From positions 1-45,732 of the forward strand of contig JAHIQI010000031.1 in the NCBI GenBank assembly GCA_018902755.1: 45,732 nt of DNA, given 5' to 3'. The position numbers were made by a program, and so were the translations under genes. The first letter of the stretch is position 1, and each line of letters opens with the position of its first letter. Positions 24,101 through 30,917 of the stretch are shown in pieces. The stretch comes from Pseudomonadota bacterium (lineage in GTDB: Bacteria; Desulfobacterota; Desulfarculia; Desulfarculales; Desulfarculaceae). Under the pieces are notes generated by a model, which was not told the DNA's origin, made no database searches, and saw only the letters and a program-made list of their open reading frames with translations.

Positions 24101-24179
24101 CCAGGCCATCCAGCTGCCGGGCTACGAGGATGATCGCATGCTCAGCCGCACCGAGGCCCTGCTGGAAGGGGTGTTGTAA
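21144..24179 (+). CDS. hdrA: Double HdrA-like flavoprotein with four [4Fe-4S] ferredoxin motifs
   Basis: 1011 aa, about 1.5-2 times a normal HdrA. Unit 1 (residues 1-445) has FAD motif GGGIAG (about 18-23), FPTNDCNICYLSPDA, two ferredoxin motifs (CNACGACLAACP near 112; CDRCGECIKVCAP near 159) and the HdrA block CAGSRT...YCSSICCM (252-272). Unit 2 (455-1011) begins with the segment that is N-terminal in ordinary HdrA, though its usual CHCGGNI cysteines read VDWGRVV. It continues through GGGVAG (about 600), CVGSR...CGRICC (747-764) and two C-terminal ferredoxin motifs (CAACLICVRTCP near 943; CLGCGVCAAECP near 974). HdrA carries the FAD that performs electron bifurcation in methanogen and acetogen complexes. 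Together with MvhD and MetVF it suggests a NAD(P)H- or ferredoxin-linked MTHFR complex. HdrB and HdrC are absent here. Confidence 0.92.
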   Translation: MNQENSQRTSNSVLVLGGGIAGIKASYDLAEAGRQVYLLEKKPALGGFLPLLDRQFPTNDCNICYLSPDADKAGGARTVQAMPLTKLVSLEGQAGAFNAKVLTSPRFINVDRCNACGACLAACPQGAISFTPGLDTSSPTCLRYPQATPQAFAIDMSKCDRCGECIKVCAPEAIDLDQKEFEQSLEVGSVVLASGGELWDPAPMEEWYGHGRFPDVLTSLEFEQLMSAAGPTGGKFQRPSDGRHPKRIGWIQCAGSRTTKEGGNSYCSSICCMISMKEAIWAMEHFEADLEATVFFMDMRPMGKDYELYYQRAKNELGVNFVRCRPHTVDYKEETGDLRMSYVDDHGSLGEVDLDLVVLGVGFCAASDAQEQAAVLGIELGSHRFVKADELAPVSTTRPGVYACGMALGPQDIPGSLTQASAAGCMASADLAAPRALRREDDLPKEKDFSGQEPRIGVFFVDWGRVVQEVVDSKAVEEAMAKLDGVVHVERLELSYGQDGLAALEKAIGEHRINRVVVAGYSPRTHGRIFAEAIRKAGLNRAYLEMANIREQDALVHHDDPKAATDKAITLVRTAVAGVRRAKPTPSLTLPFNPDALVAGGGVAGLSAALGLAGQGGKVYLVERSRELGGLANQLARTLDGRPVAPELAELVEKVKANPNIEILTDTLVVDHKGQVGSFITGVQTGPGMFYRQINHGVTILATGARRYEPTEYLYGQDPKVMTQLEMEKLLASGEGGDALDTVVMIQCVGSRNDENPTCGRICCRSAVKNALWIKEQKPEAQVFVLYRDMRMPFTSEDAYRQAREEGVLFVRYSPDAPPRVNKDGDTMEVIFKDHILDRELSVEPSALVLSVPQIAADEDTEELCEIFRLQQGPGGFLLEDHPKVKPVDTPAPGVFAAGSVLAPASLAEARTQGLAAAGRALTMVSQMSLVLDTPVAKVNGDRCAACLICVRTCPYGIPYINADGYSEIDPAQCLGCGVCAAECPAQAIQLPGYEDDRMLSRTEALLEGVL

Positions 24180-24607
24180 TGAGTGATTTCGAACCGGTAG
24201 TGGTGGTGTTCGCCTGTGACTACTGCGCCTACACCGCCGCCGACGTGGCCGGCCGCATGAATCTGACCTACCCCAGCGGGGTGAGGATTCTGCGCGTGCC
24301 CTGCACCGGCAAGGTGGAGCCGCTTTACATCATGCAGGCCCTGCAAAAAGGGGCCGACGGCGTGATGGTGGCCGGGTGCCTGGTGGGCGACTGCCACTTC
24401 AAGAACGGCAACCTCAGGGCCGCGGCCCGGGTCAAGCGGGTGCAAACCCTGTTGGATGATATCGGCATCGGCGCGGACCGGGTGGCCATGGTCAACGTAA
24501 GCGCGGGCCAGGGAGCAAAATTCGCTGAAATCGCCACCGAGTTCAGCAAAAAGATAGGTGAAATGGGGCCCAACCCCATCAAGCAAGGCGCCAAGGCGGC
24601 GGCCTGA
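24179..24607 (+). CDS. mvhD: MvhD-like [2Fe-2S] electron-transfer subunit
   Basis: 142 aa, the size of MvhD (hydrogenase iron-sulfur subunit, FlpD-type). The expected cysteines are at 13 and 16 (FACDYCAYTAAD), 42 (VPCTGKV), 67 and 72 (GCLVGDCHF). In methanogens MvhD links a hydrogenase or formate dehydrogenase to HdrA; here it would pass electrons between HdrA and MetVF or an external donor. TAATG overlap with hdrA gives coupled translation, and MetV starts 11 bases after its stop. No hydrogenase large or small subunit is in the window. Confidence 0.93.
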   Translation: MSDFEPVVVVFACDYCAYTAADVAGRMNLTYPSGVRILRVPCTGKVEPLYIMQALQKGADGVMVAGCLVGDCHFKNGNLRAAARVKRVQTLLDDIGIGADRVAMVNVSAGQGAKFAEIATEFSKKIGEMGPNPIKQGAKAAA

Positions 24608-24618
24608 AGGGAAAGATC

Positions 24619-25287
24619 ATGATCACCGCAGAACGCAAGCCCATGGAAGAGATTTTCCGCAGTTTGGAGCCTTTCGGCAAGATCCTGCTAGTGGGCTGCA
24701 ACGAGTGCGTTACGGTATGCCACGCCGGCGGCCGTAAAGAGGTGGCCATGCTGGCCTCGGCCCTCAGGATGGGCCGGCTGAAGCAAGGCGCTCCGCTCAC
24801 CGTGGACGAGATGACCCTGGAGCGCCAGTGCGACCCGGAATACGCCGAGGAACTGGCCCTGGTGGTGGACCAATACGACGCCGTCTGCTCCATGGCCTGC
24901 GGCTGCGGCGTGCAGACCGTGGCCGAGCGTTACCAGGGGCTGCCGGTGCTGCCCATGGTAAACACCGCCTTCATGGGCTCCAGCGAGAAAAACGGCGTGT
25001 GGGCCGAGCGCTGCGCCGGGTGCGGCAACTGCGTGCTGGGCATGACCGGCGGCATCTGCCCCATCGCCCGCTGCTCCAAGCGCATCTTCAACGGCCCCTG
25101 CGGCGGCTCCAGCAAGGGCAAGTGTGAGATCAGCCCGGACGTGGACTGCGCCTGGCAGCTGATCTGGGACCGCCTGAAACAACTGGGCCAGACCGAGCTT
25201 TACAGCCAGATCATGGCTCCCAAGGATTGGCGCAGTGCCCGTGACGGCGGCCCGCGCCGCATCGTCAGAGAGGACATGGCGATATGA
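24619..25287 (+). CDS. metV: MetV, zinc/Fe-S partner subunit of methylene-THF reductase
   Basis: 222 aa. It corresponds to the MTHFR C-terminal (MetV) family: LLVGCNECVTVCHAGGRKEV (cysteines 27, 30, 34), then CSMACGCGVQTVAE, CAGCGNCVLGMTGGICPIARC, and GPCGGSSKGKCE. In acetogens MetV forms the core MetFV with MetF and carries Zn and/or Fe-S clusters needed for electron delivery. It overlaps metF by four bases, matching the usual metV-metF order. The ATG at 24619 follows GAAGGGAAAG. Confident on family; the cluster content is inferred from cysteine patterns. Confidence 0.93.
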   Translation: MITAERKPMEEIFRSLEPFGKILLVGCNECVTVCHAGGRKEVAMLASALRMGRLKQGAPLTVDEMTLERQCDPEYAEELALVVDQYDAVCSMACGCGVQTVAERYQGLPVLPMVNTAFMGSSEKNGVWAERCAGCGNCVLGMTGGICPIARCSKRIFNGPCGGSSKGKCEISPDVDCAWQLIWDRLKQLGQTELYSQIMAPKDWRSARDGGPRRIVREDMAI

Positions 25288-26207
25288 AAAGCGACAGCAA
25301 TCTGGAGAAAGTCCTGGCAGCGGGCCACTTCGCGGTAACCGGCGAACTGGGCCCGCCCCGTGGGGCCAACCTTCAGGCCATCAAAGACAAGGCCGCCCAC
25401 CTAAAGGGCATGGTCGACGCGGTGAACGTCACCGACAACCAGACCGCCGTGGTGCGCATGGCCTCCTGGGCCGTGAGCCTGGTGCTGCGCGAGATGGGCA
25501 TGGAGCCCAACTATCAGATGGTCTGCCGCGACCGCAACCGCCTGGCCATGCAGTCGGACATCCTGGGCGCCGCCGCCCTGGGCATCAACACCATGCTGTG
25601 CCTGTCCGGCGACCACCCCAGCTTCGGCGACCATCCCCAGGCCGCCAACGTGCATGACATCGATTCCATCCAGCAGATACAGATGGTCACCACCATGCGC
25701 GACGAAGGCCGCTTCCTGGGCGGGGCCGAGATCGACACCCCTCCGCGCATGTTCGTGGGCGCCGCGGCCAACCCCTTTGGCGACCCCTTCGAGCTGCGGG
25801 TTTTGCGCCTGGGCAAGAAGGTGGCGGCCGGGGCTGATTTTATTCAGACACAATGTATTTACAATATGGAGCGTTTCGCGGAATATATGCGTCAGGCGGT
25901 CGACATGGGCCTGACCGAGAAGACCAAGTTGCTGGCCGGCGTGACCCCGCTCAAGAGCGCGGGCATGGCTCGCTACATGGCCAAGAAGGTTCCGGGCATG
26001 GACGTGCCCGACGAGGTGGTCAAGCGCATCGCCGACCAGCCCAAGGAAAAACAGGCAGAGGAAGGCATCAAGCTGCTCTGTGAACAGATAGAGCAACTAC
26101 GCGAAATGCCCGGAGTGGCTGGTATCCACCTGATGGCCATTGAATGGGAGCATCGGGTACCGGAGATCGTGGAGCGGGCCGGCCTGCTTCCCCGGCCACA
26201 GGTGTAA
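25284..26207 (+). CDS. metF: Methylenetetrahydrofolate reductase MetF
   Basis: 307 aa, TIM-barrel FAD enzyme that interconverts methylene-THF and methyl-THF in the Wood-Ljungdahl methyl branch and in methionine synthesis. Visible landmarks are TGELGPPRGANL (catalytic glutamate region), VTDNQTAVVRM, CRDRNRLAMQSDILGAAALG, LSGDHPSFGDHP with the conserved aspartate, FIQTQCIYNMERF and LKSAGMARYMAKKVPG. The protein lacks a C-terminal extension, so electrons must come via MetV/HdrA/MvhD as in acetogen and sulfate-reducer complexes. Direction in a sulfate reducer could be oxidative. It overlaps metV by four bases; the receiver gene follows after 44 bases. Confidence 0.95.
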   Translation: MKSDSNLEKVLAAGHFAVTGELGPPRGANLQAIKDKAAHLKGMVDAVNVTDNQTAVVRMASWAVSLVLREMGMEPNYQMVCRDRNRLAMQSDILGAAALGINTMLCLSGDHPSFGDHPQAANVHDIDSIQQIQMVTTMRDEGRFLGGAEIDTPPRMFVGAAANPFGDPFELRVLRLGKKVAAGADFIQTQCIYNMERFAEYMRQAVDMGLTEKTKLLAGVTPLKSAGMARYMAKKVPGMDVPDEVVKRIADQPKEKQAEEGIKLLCEQIEQLREMPGVAGIHLMAIEWEHRVPEIVERAGLLPRPQV

Positions 26208-26251
26208 AGGCTCCGCGCCCCCCCGGGCCGGACAGCAAGGAGGAGGCCGTT

Positions 26252-26635
26252 ATGGCCGACGGTAAATACGTTTTGGTAGTGGATGACGACCCGGATCTGG
26301 TTGAATCCGTAGCCATGAACCTGGAGGCCAAGGGCTTCGAGGTTGGCAAGGCCTACGACGGGGTGGAAGGTCTGGAGAGCATCAAGAGCCGGCGGCCCGA
26401 CGTGGTGGTGCTGGACGTGATGATGCCCCGCAAAGACGGCTACGAGGTTTGCGCCCAGCTCAAGGGCAACAGCAGCCTCAGCGACATTCCGGTGATCCTG
26501 CTCACCGCGGTGGGCTCGGCGGTGAACTCCACCTCCTATACTCACCGCGACGGCATGACCACCGAGGCCGACGAGTACATCGCCAAGCCGGTGGACTTGG
26601 ACCAGCTCGCCGAGTTGGTGGCGGAGCTGGCCTAG
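26252..26635 (+). CDS. Single-domain response regulator (receiver only)
   Basis: 127 aa from the ATG at 26252, where AAGGAGGAGG (26237-26246) is a very strong ribosome site; the frame is open further upstream but without one. It has acidic cluster VVDDDPDL, phosphoacceptor D55 in VVVLDVMMPRKDGY, threonine in LLTAVG and lysine in IAKPVDLDQL. There is an insertion-like stretch before the last strand (SAVNSTSYTHRDGMTTEADE). It has no output domain, so it acts by protein contact or as a phosphate shuttle. It lies 44 bases after metF and 19-28 bases before an ACT-like gene. It probably pairs with one of the two kinases at the end of this block. Confidence 0.92.
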   Translation: MADGKYVLVVDDDPDLVESVAMNLEAKGFEVGKAYDGVEGLESIKSRRPDVVVLDVMMPRKDGYEVCAQLKGNSSLSDIPVILLTAVGSAVNSTSYTHRDGMTTEADEYIAKPVDLDQLAELVAELA

Positions 26636-26663
26636 GCGGCCGTCCGGTGAGCCGGTGCCGGCC

Positions 26664-27185
26664 ATGACGCGGCTGCGCATAACCGGCTGGAAACATCGCC
26701 GGGAGCTTAGCCTGCTGGCCCTGAAGGATTGGCCCTGGGCCGGGGTTAACACCCTGGCCGGGGCGCTGGCCCAGGCCCACATCAACCTCCCTTTTCTCCT
26801 GATGCAAGGGGGAAAAGACGGGGTGTGGGTTCGTTTGTGCTTGGAGCAGGGCAAGCGGTCCCAGGCCCAGGCCCTGGCGGTGGAACTGGCCCAGACCCAT
26901 GGCTGGCCTGAGCCTTTGGTCCGCGAACCGGTGATCGCCCTGACCTTTTACCCCCTGGCCGGGGGCATGACCCTTCCCGCCGAAGCCCTGGCCTGCCTGG
27001 CCGGGGCGGGCCTCTCGCCCCTGGCCCTGGGCACCTCTCTGGCGGCCATGACCGTGATCTTGCCCGAGGAAATGCTCCCCGCCGCCGTAAAGGCCCTGGG
27101 CAGCCGCTTCGACCTGCCCGAGGGGGCCTCGCCGCCCGAGGAGCGGGTGAGCGTGGTGCAGAGCCCGGAGAAGAGAAAAGGCTGA
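26664..27185 (+). CDS. Tandem ACT-like domain protein
   Basis: 173 aa from the ATG at 26664 (an in-frame GTG at 26655 is also possible). Not a clear member of a named family by eye. Two halves each show the beta-alpha-beta-beta-alpha-beta spacing of ACT domains as in the tail of aspartate kinase: GVNTLAGALAQAHINLPFLL...VWVRLCLEQGKRSQAQALA, and VIALTFYPLAGGM...LAGAGLSPLALGTSLAAMTVIL. ACT pairs bind amino acids or other small ligands. Its place between a receiver and a kinase suggests it senses a metabolite for the signalling unit (inference). Three bases separate it from the next, similar gene. Confidence 0.65.
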   Translation: MTRLRITGWKHRRELSLLALKDWPWAGVNTLAGALAQAHINLPFLLMQGGKDGVWVRLCLEQGKRSQAQALAVELAQTHGWPEPLVREPVIALTFYPLAGGMTLPAEALACLAGAGLSPLALGTSLAAMTVILPEEMLPAAVKALGSRFDLPEGASPPEERVSVVQSPEKRKG

Positions 27186-27188
27186 CCC

Positions 27189-27683
27189 ATGGAAACCGTG
27201 GCGGTTTATTTTGAAAAGCCGGTGCGCACCTACGGGATCAAGGCCCGCCTGGATAACCTTGCGCTCAGCCTGGAATGCACCGCCGACCAACTGACCGGGC
27301 TGACCGACGCCCTGGCCGCCCTGGAACCGCCCCTCCAACTGATCTCCTGCAGCCTGATGTGGGAGGGCGACCTGGCCCTCTTGCAGGTCTGCCTGCCCCA
27401 GGACCAGGCCCCGCGCCTGGAAGAGGCGGCGACCCGGGCCGGTGCCGGCATCGTCCAGCGCGGCCCGGCCGGGGTGGTCAATTTGCAGGGCCCCCACTTC
27501 GGCGACCGTTGGGGCCTGGCCTCGGAGGCCCTGTGCGGGCTGGAGTCGGCCGGGGTGGAGCCGCTGAGCATCCTGGCGGTGACCCACACCATCCAGGTCA
27601 CCCTGGCCCCGGAAAGCAGCGGGGCGGCCCTGGAGGGCCTGGGGCGGGGCTTCTGCGCTCCGGGAGGCGACAATGGCCGATAG
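27189..27683 (+). CDS. Second ACT-like domain protein
   Basis: 164 aa. The C-terminal half resembles the last ACT domain of aspartate kinases: VNLQGPHFGDRWGLASEALC followed by GLESAGVEPLSILAVTHTIQ and a VTLAPESSGAALEGL helix. The N-terminal half (METVAVYFEKPVRTYGIKAR, then LQLISCSLMWEGDLALLQVC) may be another diverged copy. There are no catalytic motifs and no kinase domain, so it should be a ligand-binding or regulatory protein. Its gene starts three bases after the previous ACT-like gene and overlaps the following histidine kinase gene by 11 bases, so the two ACT-like proteins and the kinase are translationally coupled. Confidence 0.68.
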   Translation: METVAVYFEKPVRTYGIKARLDNLALSLECTADQLTGLTDALAALEPPLQLISCSLMWEGDLALLQVCLPQDQAPRLEEAATRAGAGIVQRGPAGVVNLQGPHFGDRWGLASEALCGLESAGVEPLSILAVTHTIQVTLAPESSGAALEGLGRGFCAPGGDNGR

Positions 27684-29226
27684 CCTGCCCATGGCCGCGC
27701 CGCCCAAGATCGAGTTGAGCGACCGGAACTACCGGCGCATTTTTCAGTACCTGCCCATCCCCACCATCCTCTTGGGCCCGGACAAAAGGGTCTTGGCGGT
27801 GAGCAAGAGCTTTTTGCAGCGCTACGGCCTGACCCGGGACAAGGTGCTGGGCCATTTGTGCTATGAGGTTTACCGCCGGGGCAACCAGCCCTGCCCGGCG
27901 GCCATCTGCCGTTTCCCGGCGGCTATGCAGGGGCAGCAGGACCTGTTCAACCTGCACGAATACAAGGACTCCCGGGGGCACTGGGTGGTGGAGGAGGTGC
28001 ACCTTAGCCCCTTCACCGACGAGGACGGCAAGGTGCTGGGGGTCATCGAGTCGGTGCGCGACACCTCCGAGGCCAAGCGCCTGGAGGCCAGCCTCACCGA
28101 GACCAACGAGCTGCTGGGTGGCCTGCTCAACTCCATGCTGGGGGTGGTGGTGGCCGCCGACCTGGAAGGCCGCATCCTGTTCGTGAACCGCAACTCGCTG
28201 CCGGTGATGGGCTACACCCCCGAGGAGTTGGTGGGCAAGACCCTGTGGGATCTCAGCCCCCACGAGGAGCTGAAGCGCCTTCGTGGCATCCTGGACGCCA
28301 GCGACGGGCCGGTGCGCGGGGTGCGCACCCATCTCACCAAGAAGGACGGCGAGGTGGTTCCGGTGGTGGTGAACCTCAACTACATCTACCGCGAAGGCAA
28401 GCCCATCGGCACCCTGGGCATCATCCGCGACCAGCGGGAGCGGGCCAAGATGGAGCGCCACCTCAGCTCGGCGCGCATGCAGGTGGTGCAGTCGGACAAG
28501 CTGGCCATGCTGGGGCGCATGGCCGCGGGCGTGGCCCACGAGCTTAACAACCCGCTCACCGGCATCACCATCTACGGCGAGCTGGTGCGCGACCAGCTCC
28601 CCCCCGACCATCCGGTGCAGCCGGACTTGCAGCGCATCATCGAGGACGCCGAGCGCTGCCGGGACATCGTGCGCGACCTGCTGGACTACAGCCGCCAGGG
28701 CAGCATCCAGCTGGAGTCCCTGGACCTGAGCCAGTTGGTGGAGGAGGCGCTCTCGCTCACCCACGCCGACAGCCAGGGATGGCACGTGGAGGTGGTCACC
28801 GACTGGGCCCCCGAGTCCCTGATTATCCAGGGCGACCGTCAGCTTCTGCGCCAGGTGTTCATCAACCTCATCTCCAACGCCTATGACGCCATGGACGGAC
28901 GGGGCAAGCTCACGGTGCGCACCTATCTGGACGAGGGGGGCATGCGTTGCGCGGAGGTAGGCGACACCGGCAGCGGCATTTCCCCGGAATACCTGAGCAA
29001 GGTGTTCGACCCATTTTTCACCACCAAGCCGCCGGGGCAGGGCACCGGCTTGGGGCTTAGCGTGGTGTTCGGAGTAATCTCGCGGCACGAGGGTAAAATT
29101 CTGGTTAAGCAAACCGGTCCCCAGGGCACCACCTTTTTGGTTCAGCTACCGGCCCAGGCCCCGAAGACCTTGCTGGATTTTGCGAGCACGATGCGCAGCG
29201 ACCCTGAGGAAGAGGAGATCGGGTGA
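27673..29226 (+). CDS. PAS-PAS sensor histidine kinase (soluble)
   Basis: 517 aa, no membrane segment, so it senses a cytoplasmic signal. PAS 1 (about 18-135) contains cysteines C63, C74 and C79 (LCYEVYRRGNQPCPAAICR), possibly a metal or redox site. PAS 2 spans about 145-265. The HisKA phosphoacceptor is H289 in VAHELNNPLTGI. The ATP-binding domain has N-box NLISNAYDAM, G1 DTGSGISPEYLSKVFDPFFT and G2 GTGLGLSVV. It overlaps the ACT-like gene upstream and the receiver-kinase gene downstream (the GTG at 29223 overlaps its stop). Likely partners are the receiver at 26252 and/or the receiver domain of the next protein. Its stimulus may be C1-folate or redox state, judged only by operon position. 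Confidence 0.93.
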   Translation: MADSLPMAAPPKIELSDRNYRRIFQYLPIPTILLGPDKRVLAVSKSFLQRYGLTRDKVLGHLCYEVYRRGNQPCPAAICRFPAAMQGQQDLFNLHEYKDSRGHWVVEEVHLSPFTDEDGKVLGVIESVRDTSEAKRLEASLTETNELLGGLLNSMLGVVVAADLEGRILFVNRNSLPVMGYTPEELVGKTLWDLSPHEELKRLRGILDASDGPVRGVRTHLTKKDGEVVPVVVNLNYIYREGKPIGTLGIIRDQRERAKMERHLSSARMQVVQSDKLAMLGRMAAGVAHELNNPLTGITIYGELVRDQLPPDHPVQPDLQRIIEDAERCRDIVRDLLDYSRQGSIQLESLDLSQLVEEALSLTHADSQGWHVEVVTDWAPESLIIQGDRQLLRQVFINLISNAYDAMDGRGKLTVRTYLDEGGMRCAEVGDTGSGISPEYLSKVFDPFFTTKPPGQGTGLGLSVVFGVISRHEGKILVKQTGPQGTTFLVQLPAQAPKTLLDFASTMRSDPEEEEIG

Positions 29227-30677
29227 GTATTCAACCGACACGCCGAATTTTGGTGGTGGACGACGAAGAGCGGGTGCGCCTGGCGGTGCAGCGGGTGCTG
29301 ACCGAAGCGGGCTACGAGGTATTCCTGGCCGCCGACGGGGCCGAGGGCCTGGCCATGGTGCAGGAGCACGCCCCGGACCTGGTGCTGGTGGATTTGATGA
29401 TGCCGGTCATGGACGGCATGGAGTTCCTGGATCAGGCCCGCCGCCGCTACCCGGACCTGACCTCCGTGGTCATCACCGGCTTCGCCACCCTGGAGAAGGC
29501 GGTGGAGGCCATGAAGCAGGGGGCCGACGACTTTTTGGCCAAGCCCTTCAAGCCCCAGGACCTGCGCATGGTGGTGGAGCGTGCCTTCCGCCGGGCCGCC
29601 ACCCTGCAAAACATCTCCATCGAAAAAAGCCGCACCCGGGCCCTGGTGGCTTCCATGCGCAACGGGGTCCTGGTGGTGGACGCCGCCGGCGAGACGGCCC
29701 TGGCCAACCCGGTGTTGGCCCGGCTCTTGGGCCTCACTCCCGAGCAGATGCAGGGCCGCCCCTGCGCCGAGGTGCTTCCCTGGCCCGCGGTGTGCGAGTG
29801 CCTGGACCAGGCCACGCACCGCCGCCGGGAGGAGCTGACCCAAGACGATTGCCGGGGCCAGGTGAGCCTGGGTCAGGGCGACGACGCCACCTACTTCCAG
29901 GTGACCTGCGCCCCCTTTTACGACGCCCGCCGCCAGCCGGTGGGCGCGGTGGCGGTGTTCGACGACATCACCGCTTGGCGCCGCCTGGACCAGTACAAGA
30001 ACGAGTTCGTATCCACCGTGGCCCACGAGATAGTCAGCCCCCTGTCCGCGGTGCTGGGCCAGTTGCAAAACCTGGGCAAGGGCCTGCTGGGGCCTTTGGA
30101 AGAGCCGCAGAAAGAGCTGCTGGGCCGGGCCCGGGAGCGTTTGGAGTCCATCGCCAACCTGAGCAAGGACCTCTTGGACCTGTCCAAGATCGAGGCCGGG
30201 GTCATGGGCCAGGCGGGACGGGTGGACCTGGCCCCTCTGCTCAGGGAGGCGGTGGATCAGCTAAAGGGCCGGGCTCAGGCCAAGGGACAGAGCCTGGAGC
30301 TGGAGATGCAAGCCAAGCTGCCCGAGGTCATGGGCGTGGGCGAGGAGCTTCAGCGGGTGGCGGTGAACCTGATCAGCAACGCGGTCAAGTACACACCGGA
30401 CGGCGGCCAAATAGCCGTGCGCGCCCAGGGCGGGGACGGCGAGGTGGTCCTGGAGGTCAGCGACAACGGCCTGGGCATCCCCGCCGAGGAGCAGGAGGCC
30501 ATCTTCCAGCGTTTCCACCGGGTGAAAAACGCCGACACCCGCCACATCCCCGGCACCGGCCTGGGCCTGGCCATCGTCAAGCGGGTGGTGGAGAGCCACG
30601 GCGGCAAGCTGGAGCTCAAGAGCCAGGTTGGGGAGGGGAGCACCTTTACCCTGCGCCTGCCGGTGGCTCCGGAGTAG
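29223..30677 (+). CDS. Receiver-PAS-histidine kinase hybrid
   Basis: 484 aa. An N-terminal receiver (residues 8-125) has acidic pair DDEERVR, D57 in VLVDLMMPVMDGM and lysine in LAKPFKPQDL. A PAS domain follows (about 138-250, with a CAEV...VCECLDQ stretch). The HisKA phosphoacceptor is H268 in VAHEIVSPLSAVLG. The ATPase domain has NLISNAVKY, DNGLGIPAEEQEAIFQRFHR and GTGLGLAIV. Having the receiver at the N-terminus and the kinase behind it means phosphorylation by the preceding kinase could switch this kinase on or off. The start is a GTG at 29223 overlapping the previous stop, with AGAGGAGA upstream. It is the last gene of the block. No DNA-binding output is encoded here. Confidence 0.92.
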   Translation: MSIQPTRRILVVDDEERVRLAVQRVLTEAGYEVFLAADGAEGLAMVQEHAPDLVLVDLMMPVMDGMEFLDQARRRYPDLTSVVITGFATLEKAVEAMKQGADDFLAKPFKPQDLRMVVERAFRRAATLQNISIEKSRTRALVASMRNGVLVVDAAGETALANPVLARLLGLTPEQMQGRPCAEVLPWPAVCECLDQATHRRREELTQDDCRGQVSLGQGDDATYFQVTCAPFYDARRQPVGAVAVFDDITAWRRLDQYKNEFVSTVAHEIVSPLSAVLGQLQNLGKGLLGPLEEPQKELLGRARERLESIANLSKDLLDLSKIEAGVMGQAGRVDLAPLLREAVDQLKGRAQAKGQSLELEMQAKLPEVMGVGEELQRVAVNLISNAVKYTPDGGQIAVRAQGGDGEVVLEVSDNGLGIPAEEQEAIFQRFHRVKNADTRHIPGTGLGLAIVKRVVESHGGKLELKSQVGEGSTFTLRLPVAPE

Positions 30678-30686
30678 ACCGGCGCG

Positions 30687-30810
30687 TCCGGCTGCGCCAG
30701 CCACCGGTATACTGCGTTGCTGGCTTCGCTCAAGCCTCGACGTAGGTTTCCCTACGCCTGCGGCTCTCGCTCGCCAGACGCCTTGTCTCCCGGCGGCTGG
30801 CTGTGCCGGA
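30687..30810. repeat. 124-nt symmetric hairpin element
   Basis: The outer 21 bases (30687-30707 and 30790-30810) pair at 17 positions. The exact centre is the perfect stem CGTAGG (30741-30746), loop TTTC, CCTACG (30751-30756). The left half also holds its own small hairpin GGCTT-CGCTC-AAGCC (30722-30736). The whole element is symmetric about 30748.5. It follows the last gene of the metF-signalling block by 10 bases and lies before a convergent gene. It could be a dispersed REP- or MITE-like repeat, a structured RNA, or a large terminator/mRNA stabiliser. No transposase is seen. Confidence 0.7.
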
Positions 30811-30917
30811 CTTAGGCAGAAACCAGCCAACGTAGCGATTCTGAAGCCATTTATTCTATGAGGACAGCATAAGCCCTAATTGATCGGTCGCCCGGCGGGC
30901 ACTCCCTGAAAAGCCGC

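Noticed and set aside
27598..29112. 504-aa minus-strand open frame
   Set aside because: Antisense of the PAS histidine kinase, which has all kinase motifs.
30687..30810. tRNA or insertion-sequence remnant
   Set aside because: No tRNA arms or CCA end and no transposase or target duplication; only a symmetric hairpin is seen.
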